Below are positions 60,217 through 64,000 of a stretch of DNA of 64,000 nucleotides, piece by piece. Numbering within the stretch: the first letter of the stretch is position 1; each line of letters starts with the position of its first letter. The notes under the pieces are model-generated. The model ran no database searches. It saw only the letters and a program-made list of their open reading frames with translations, and was not told the origin of the DNA. The position numbers and the translations under genes were made by a program. This DNA is from Gottfriedia sp002574545 (lineage in GTDB: Bacteria > Bacillota > Bacilli > Bacillales > Bacillaceae_G). The DNA lies in the NCBI GenBank assembly GCA_052180195.1, contig CP197469.1. One strand, 5' to 3'.

Positions 60217-60834
60217 TCACCTCTTAGCTTGCAATAGTAATTGAAGTGCTTTTTTAATATATTCATCAGTTGACAGTTTCTCAGTCTTTAATAACGGTGC
60301 GATTTTTTTAACTTCTTTTTCTGCATAGCCTAATGCTTTTAAAGCTTCAATTGCATCATCTAATGAAGATGCTGCATTTTCTTTTTCTTCAACTGCATCT
60401 AGATCAGTAAATAAATCAACTTGAACTGCTCCAAAGACTTTTTCAAGTTTTCCTTTTAAGTCAAGGATCATTTGCCTTGCTGTCTTTTTACCAACACCAG
60501 GAAATTTTGTTAAAAATACCTCATCCTCTTCCTCTATCGCTTGCACAATTTGATTTGGCTCTCCAGTCGCAACAATTGCCAAGGCACCTTTAGGACCGAT
60601 TCCTGACACACTTAACAATTTTTGAAATAAAGTACGTTCATCAAGTGTTTTAAAACCATATAGCATCATAACATCTTCTCTTACATAATGATGAGTATAA
60701 ACTTTTATGATTTCATTTGAAGGTCTAAAAACATATGGATTAGGAGTAAATAATTGATAGCCCATTCCATTATGATCAATTACTATATATTCTGGTCCAA
60801 CCCATTCGATCTTTCCAATTATGTATTCGTACAT
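60217..60834 (-). CDS. ruvA: Holliday junction branch-migration protein RuvA
   Basis: 205 residues. An N-terminal OB fold (about 1-65, YIIGKIEWVGPEYIVIDHNGMGYQL) is followed by tandem helix-hairpin-helix motifs (LLSVSGIGPKGALAIVA and LTKFPGVGKKTARQMILDLKGKL). A linker and a C-terminal RuvB-binding domain (about 155-205, DDAIEALKALGYAEKEVKKI) come last. Tetramers clamp the four-way junction. The gene is followed directly by ruvB. Confidence 0.97.
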   Translation of the reverse strand: MYEYIIGKIEWVGPEYIVIDHNGMGYQLFTPNPYVFRPSNEIIKVYTHHYVREDVMMLYGFKTLDERTLFQKLLSVSGIGPKGALAIVATGEPNQIVQAIEEEDEVFLTKFPGVGKKTARQMILDLKGKLEKVFGAVQVDLFTDLDAVEEKENAASSLDDAIEALKALGYAEKEVKKIAPLLKTEKLSTDEYIKKALQLLLQAKR

Positions 60835-61024
60835 GGTTTTCTCCCCTTTTTACATGTATTCCATTGTACCATAGATAGAAGAAGGAAAAAAATAGTCGAC
60901 TGTCGAAAATAAAAATTTTATACATATGATTTAAATAAAAAATTTATTATAAAAATGACTATAAATATAAGTACACATTTTAATGCACAATACTTAAGAA
61001 AATCCATAGGGAGGCCATTTTGAT

Positions 61025-61582
61025 TTGAACATGTTTCCAATTCTAAAGACCGAGCGACTTTATTTAAGAGAAATTAAAGTCACTGATCTTAATCGAATAT
61101 TTACTATTTTATCAAGAGAAGATGTCACCAAATATTATGGACTAGATGCACTAAAAAATAGTAGTGAAGTATTGGACGTCATTCATCAGTTTAGAGAAAT
61201 GTATGAAACGCGCACTGGCATCCGTTGGGGGATGATTGATAGTGAAACAAATAAATTAATCGGAACATGTGGTTTTACTGCGTATCAAGAACGAAACAAA
61301 AGGGCTGAAGTTGGCTATGAACTACACCCAGACTATTGGAGAAAAGGGTTTGCGACAGAAGCTTTAAAAGCATTATTATCATATGGATTTCATATTCTTC
61401 AACTAAATCGAATTGGAGCGATCGTTTATCCAGAAAATCTACCTTCCCAAAAACTTCTAGAAAAAATAGGATTTACGAATGAGGGGCTACTCCGCAAATA
61501 TTTAGTACAAGGTAGTACAGCGCATGATACTTATGTTTATTCAATTTTGCGAAGTGAATGGGAAAGAAATGAGGTAAAGTGA
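61025..61582 (+). CDS. GNAT family N-acetyltransferase (RimJ/RimL type)
   Basis: 185 residues. LKTERLYLREIKVTDLNRIFTILS is the typical RimJ/RimL opening. The acetyl-CoA region is VGYELHPDYWRKGFATEALKALLSYGF, ending with NLPSQKLLEKIGFTNEGLLRKYLV. Such enzymes acetylate ribosomal proteins or small molecules; the target is unknown. The start is TTG 61025 with AGGGAGG ten bases upstream; ATG 61031 is an alternative. It stands alone between ruvA and bofC. Confidence 0.85.
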   Translation: MNMFPILKTERLYLREIKVTDLNRIFTILSREDVTKYYGLDALKNSSEVLDVIHQFREMYETRTGIRWGMIDSETNKLIGTCGFTAYQERNKRAEVGYELHPDYWRKGFATEALKALLSYGFHILQLNRIGAIVYPENLPSQKLLEKIGFTNEGLLRKYLVQGSTAHDTYVYSILRSEWERNEVK

Positions 61583-61598
61583 TTTGAACCTCCAAATA

Positions 61599-61640
61599 CA
61601 AATCCACAAGGAGAATGAATTACCTTGTGGATTCTTTATT
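61599..61640. terminator. Terminator between GNAT and bofC
   Basis: A perfect 11-bp stem AATCCACAAGG/CCTTGTGGATT has an 11-nt loop. It lies between two convergent genes, followed on the plus strand by CTTTATTT. Confidence 0.75.
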
Positions 61641-61668
61641 TAGATCATATATAGTTGAATTCCGAAAT

Positions 61669-62178
61669 TCAATTTACGATTCTTTCATACTCTTTTAAAT
61701 AATGTAATAGATAATCGTAATGATTTTTGGTCGATATTTTAATCCCTCTTTCTAGCTGCTTTTGTTTATTTACTTCTAATTTATTCGTATCGATTTGAAA
61801 AAAAGATTCAATAATATTATTTCCACTCGGTACTCCGATATATAAATTTAAAACTCCATTTGGATTTATTCCTAAATAGCCTTTCGACTTCAAAGTAGGT
61901 GAAAGATCATTTATTTTTTTCAATAGCACGATCTGATCATCATTTTCTTCTATGACTTTCCAACCCTTAAATTCTTTTTTTACTTGTCCCAGCGTTTTGT
62001 GTTGATTTATATAAATCTCCTCAATCACTTCACCGTTTATATATACTTTATGTAAAATGATTGTAATCCCCTTTTTGTTAGAACTCTGATGAAGATCATT
62101 ATGAGCTGCCAATGTTTCAGTTTGTGCTGGAATTAAGAAAGCTAGTAAACAAACAAATAATAAAATGAACTTTTTCAC
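61669..62178 (-). CDS. bofC: Forespore regulator BofC of the SigK checkpoint
   Basis: 169 residues. A signal peptide (about 1-24) precedes the secreted BofC protein: an N-terminal small domain (ITIILHKVYINGEVIEEIYI) and a C-terminal domain with LSPTLKSKGYLGINPNGVLNLYIGVPS and ESFFQIDTNKLE. In B. subtilis BofC restrains SpoIVB in the intermembrane space and so delays pro-SigK processing; sigK is at 7301. It lies next to ruvA, as in B. subtilis. GTG 62178 is best spaced to GGAGTG; ATG 62184 is possible. Confidence 0.9.
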   Translation of the reverse strand: MKKFILLFVCLLAFLIPAQTETLAAHNDLHQSSNKKGITIILHKVYINGEVIEEIYINQHKTLGQVKKEFKGWKVIEENDDQIVLLKKINDLSPTLKSKGYLGINPNGVLNLYIGVPSGNNIIESFFQIDTNKLEVNKQKQLERGIKISTKNHYDYLLHYLKEYERIVN

Positions 62179-62285
62179 AAACATCCACTCCTTTAGACAA
62201 AATCATACAAGCTTTTTTAGTTTGACCTTTCCTTTTATCTTTATCCAAGATGTTTAAAAGTTTTAAAATGCCATTAATCTTCTAA

Positions 62286-62315
62286 ACAAAAAAAACCTAA
62301 AGAGTCGTCTTTAGG
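62286..62315 (-). terminator. Terminator of the minus-strand GNAT gene
   Basis: On the minus strand, CCTAAAGA pairs with TCTTTAGG around a 4-nt loop, followed by eight T's. Confidence 0.85.
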
Positions 62316-62399
62316 AAAGGGGGTGAAAAAATGTTTTATGAACCTCAATCTAATTTTAGCATTTAACGATTTAAAGAGAATCAAATTAATATGAACACT

Positions 62400-62867
62400 T
62401 TATGAAAACTTAATTAATGTATTTTCAAATAAAGATATAAAAAAATTAGGTGCCACTTCAATACTTTTTTGAAATTTAAATCCAAATGATTTATATAAAT
62501 TAATGGCTGGTAGATTTTCCGATCCTGTTGAAACAATTATCTTTTTCTTTTTGGCAATTTCATTTAAAAAATAATCAACTAATTTACTAGCAATGCCCCG
62601 CTTAAAGTAACTAGGATGTACTACTAGTCTGCATATTTGATACTCGTTTTCGTCTTCTGAATAGGCCAAAAATCCTTTTAAATCATTCTCAATTACATAA
62701 CCGATAAAGATTTCTTTGGATTCTCTAATACTTTCGACATTGTCCTTTAATTGCGGTATTCCTTCAAAATTGATTAGCTTTGCCTCTACCATATATGCAG
62801 GTAGCTGTACATTTAGAATTGAATTTGCCATTTTTTTATCTTTATTGTCTAATTTAAAAATCAACAT
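62400..62867 (-). CDS. GNAT family N-acetyltransferase
   Basis: 155 residues. The acetyl-CoA segment is CRLVVHPSYFKRGIASKLVDYFL, with R-G-I-A in the pyrophosphate loop, and a final NLPAINLYKSFGF is typical of GNAT. The substrate is unknown. A strong GGAGGAG site precedes the ATG. It starts 22 bases after the upstream TetR gene and probably shares its transcript, so the regulator may control it. Confidence 0.82.
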   Translation of the reverse strand: MLIFKLDNKDKKMANSILNVQLPAYMVEAKLINFEGIPQLKDNVESIRESKEIFIGYVIENDLKGFLAYSEDENEYQICRLVVHPSYFKRGIASKLVDYFLNEIAKKKKIIVSTGSENLPAINLYKSFGFKFQKSIEVAPNFFISLFENTLIKFS

Positions 62868-62889
62868 TTTCTCCTCCTAACCCTGACCT

Positions 62890-63462
62890 CTAATCCTGAC
62901 CTTTTGATAAACCATTTAGGATATAAAAGTTAAATAACTCAGTAATTTTTCTAGGACTTAGTGCTTCGTGCTCTTTCTCCCAATCGATTTTAAGTGTTGT
63001 ATAAAGTCGAAACATGACCAAAGCAGTTATTTCTGGATCACATTCAACAATTTCTTTCTTTGCGATTGCTTCTTCAATTTTTTTCTGTATGTATAAAATG
63101 ATTGATTGATTCAACCTTTTTAATGCGTCATGTACTACAGTAGTTCCAATTTCTTTTTGTTCCTGAAGTAACTTTATAGTCAATTCATGTTCATTGTGAA
63201 ATGCAATAAATACTTCAATCCCTTTATGAGCTTTTTCAATAAATGAATCTTCATCATGAATGGATTGTTCTGCTAAAAATTTCATTTCAGCAATCAAATT
63301 ATTAATGATTTCATCAAACAATTCTTCTTTATTTTTGAAGAAAGTATAGATTGTTCCCTTTCCAACGTTTGCTTGTTTGGCGATTTGACTCATTGTAGTT
63401 GCTTTATAGCCAAAAATAGTAAATGACTTTGTGGCAGCTTGTAAAATATTTTGCTTTTTCAA
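62890..63462 (-). CDS. TetR/AcrR family transcriptional regulator
   Basis: 190 residues. The helix-turn-helix is in ILQAATKSFTIFGYKATTMSQIAKQANVGKGTIYTFFKNKEELF (about 5-48), and the C-terminal helical domain resembles FadR/KstR-like TetR proteins. GTG 63471 overlaps the GAGGTGAG site; TTG 63462 at the right distance is the likelier start. A 25-bp interrupted palindrome lies just upstream, so self-regulation is likely. An acetyltransferase gene follows. Confidence 0.88.
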   Translation of the reverse strand: MKKQNILQAATKSFTIFGYKATTMSQIAKQANVGKGTIYTFFKNKEELFDEIINNLIAEMKFLAEQSIHDEDSFIEKAHKGIEVFIAFHNEHELTIKLLQEQKEIGTTVVHDALKRLNQSIILYIQKKIEEAIAKKEIVECDPEITALVMFRLYTTLKIDWEKEHEALSPRKITELFNFYILNGLSKGQD

Positions 63463-63494
63463 AAAACTCACCTCAAAATTCTCTATTTAACCAA

Positions 63495-63519
63495 TTGACC
63501 ACTTCGTACTTATGGTCAA
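63495..63519. promoter_or_regulatory. Candidate operator of the TetR regulator
   Basis: TTGACCA and TGGTCAA form a perfect inverted repeat with an 11-base spacer, placed between the -10 box and the start of the TetR gene. Confidence 0.65.
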
Positions 63520-63529
63520 CCTAAAAATC

Positions 63530-63558
63530 ACTTTACCATATTGTTTGAACCTCATCAA
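63530..63558 (-). promoter_or_regulatory. Candidate promoter of the TetR-GNAT unit
   Basis: On the minus strand, TTGATG (63558-63553) and TAAAGT (63535-63530) are separated by 17 bases. The match is moderate, but the operator follows directly. Confidence 0.5.
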
Positions 63559-63650
63559 ACGCATTAGTTAACTATGCTAAAACTAAAATGAATAATTTTT
63601 CTAAAGCATAGTGAAAACCGATTCCTAAAACTTACTATATTCACGATACT

Positions 63651-63690
63651 TTAAAAAGGAAGAAGCAAGAAAGCTTCTTCCTTTTTAATG
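63651..63690. terminator. Bidirectional terminator before the YhcN-like gene
   Basis: AAAAAGGAAGAAG pairs with CTTCTTCCTTTTT around a short loop. It serves the minus-strand gene at 63704. Confidence 0.85.
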
Positions 63691-63703
63691 TAAAAATGGC
63701 TTG

Positions 63704-64000
63704 TTATCGGTTTGGATTAGTAGCATCCTTAACATCATTTTTTACATTACGATACATATGTTTAACATTTTTTTTTGTATCGTATAACACATTTTTAGTG
63801 GCATTTGGAACATTATTTGTAATGTTTTTTAAATTATTTAAAATTGTTCCATCAAATGTTACATATACTTTTTTACCAGTCGTGTATGGTGATAAAGTGT
63901 CTTTAATTTTAGAACGAAATGCGCTTTGATCAATATTTTCATTTACCAAATCTACTGCAACAAGAACCTGATCACCAACAGCAACCGTGGTTGCATTGTC
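63704..64000 (-). CDS. YhcN/YlaJ-type sporulation lipoprotein, 5' end beyond the window
   Basis: The C-terminal 98 residues are present. The frame is open to the last base (DNATTVAVGDQVLVAVDLVNENIDQ...), so the start and any signal peptide lie outside. The stretch VAVGDQVLVAVDL, then SKIKDTLSPYTTGKKVYVTFDGTILNNLKN, fits the YhcN/YlaJ family of spore lipoproteins. A basic tail follows (TKKNVKHMYRNVKNDVKDATNPNR). The TTG at 63949 is an internal codon, not a start. Confidence 0.75.
   Translation of the reverse strand, partial: DNATTVAVGDQVLVAVDLVNENIDQSAFRSKIKDTLSPYTTGKKVYVTFDGTILNNLKNITNNVPNATKNVLYDTKKNVKHMYRNVKNDVKDATNPNR

Noticed and set aside
63947..63949. TTG start for the last minus-strand gene
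   Set aside because: The frame continues in family-like sequence to the window edge, so the gene is merely cut.

Overview
The window looks like chromosomal DNA of a low-GC, endospore-forming Bacillaceae bacterium. It carries pro-SigK, SpoVB, BofC and a YhcN/YlaJ-type sporulation lipoprotein. Long runs follow the gene order known from the Bacillus subtilis yrb/yrv/yrr region (bofC-ruvAB-queA-tgt-yajC, secDF-recJ-apt-relA-dtd-hisS-aspS-tcdA-rarA-cymR-yrvO-mnmA-yrrB-recD2-alaS-ireB-ruvX-yrzB-mltG-trmR-trhP1-trhP2-udk-greA-pbpI-yrrS-mtnN). The species cannot be named from the sequence alone.

Layout. Bases 1-430 hold a non-coding array of 52-bp repeats, each with a 10-bp-stem hairpin. Bases 690-2970 hold a CPBP protease homologue, a CrcB/FluC fluoride-channel pair and an acetyltransferase. 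Bases 3035-7060 hold an M29 aminopeptidase and an aroA-tyrA operon behind a tyrosine-type T-box. Bases 7301-8330 hold an uninterrupted sigK and yrhC. Bases 8330-11480 look like an accessory insertion: a GC-rich structured repeat, a duplicated terminator scar and a TetR-controlled ABC exporter. Bases 11537-33138 are the conserved minus-strand block of translation, tRNA-modification and cell-wall genes, including alaS with its own T-box. Bases 33440-38740 hold lineage-specific genes around rarA, including a 586-residue HEAT-like/membrane/PH-like protein. Bases 38820-60834 are the second conserved block (tcdA, aspS-hisS with an Asp/His T-box, dtd-relA, apt-recJ, secDF, comN, spoVB, yajC-tgt-queA, ruvAB). 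Bases 61025-64000 hold acetyltransferases, bofC, a second TetR regulator with a candidate operator and a YhcN-like gene cut by the window edge.

How the genes fit together. Much of the window serves decoding accuracy. There are three tRNA synthetases, the deacylase Dtd and tRNA-modifying enzymes acting at wobble position 34 (TrhP1/TrhP2/TrmR, MnmA with YrvO, Tgt/QueA) and on t6A37 (TcdA). Uncharged-tRNA sensing (T-boxes) and RelA couple this to starvation. DNA repair (RuvAB, RuvX, RecJ, RecD2, RarA) and sporulation (SigK, BofC, SpoVB) are interleaved. All function statements rest on family recognition by eye; no database search was run.
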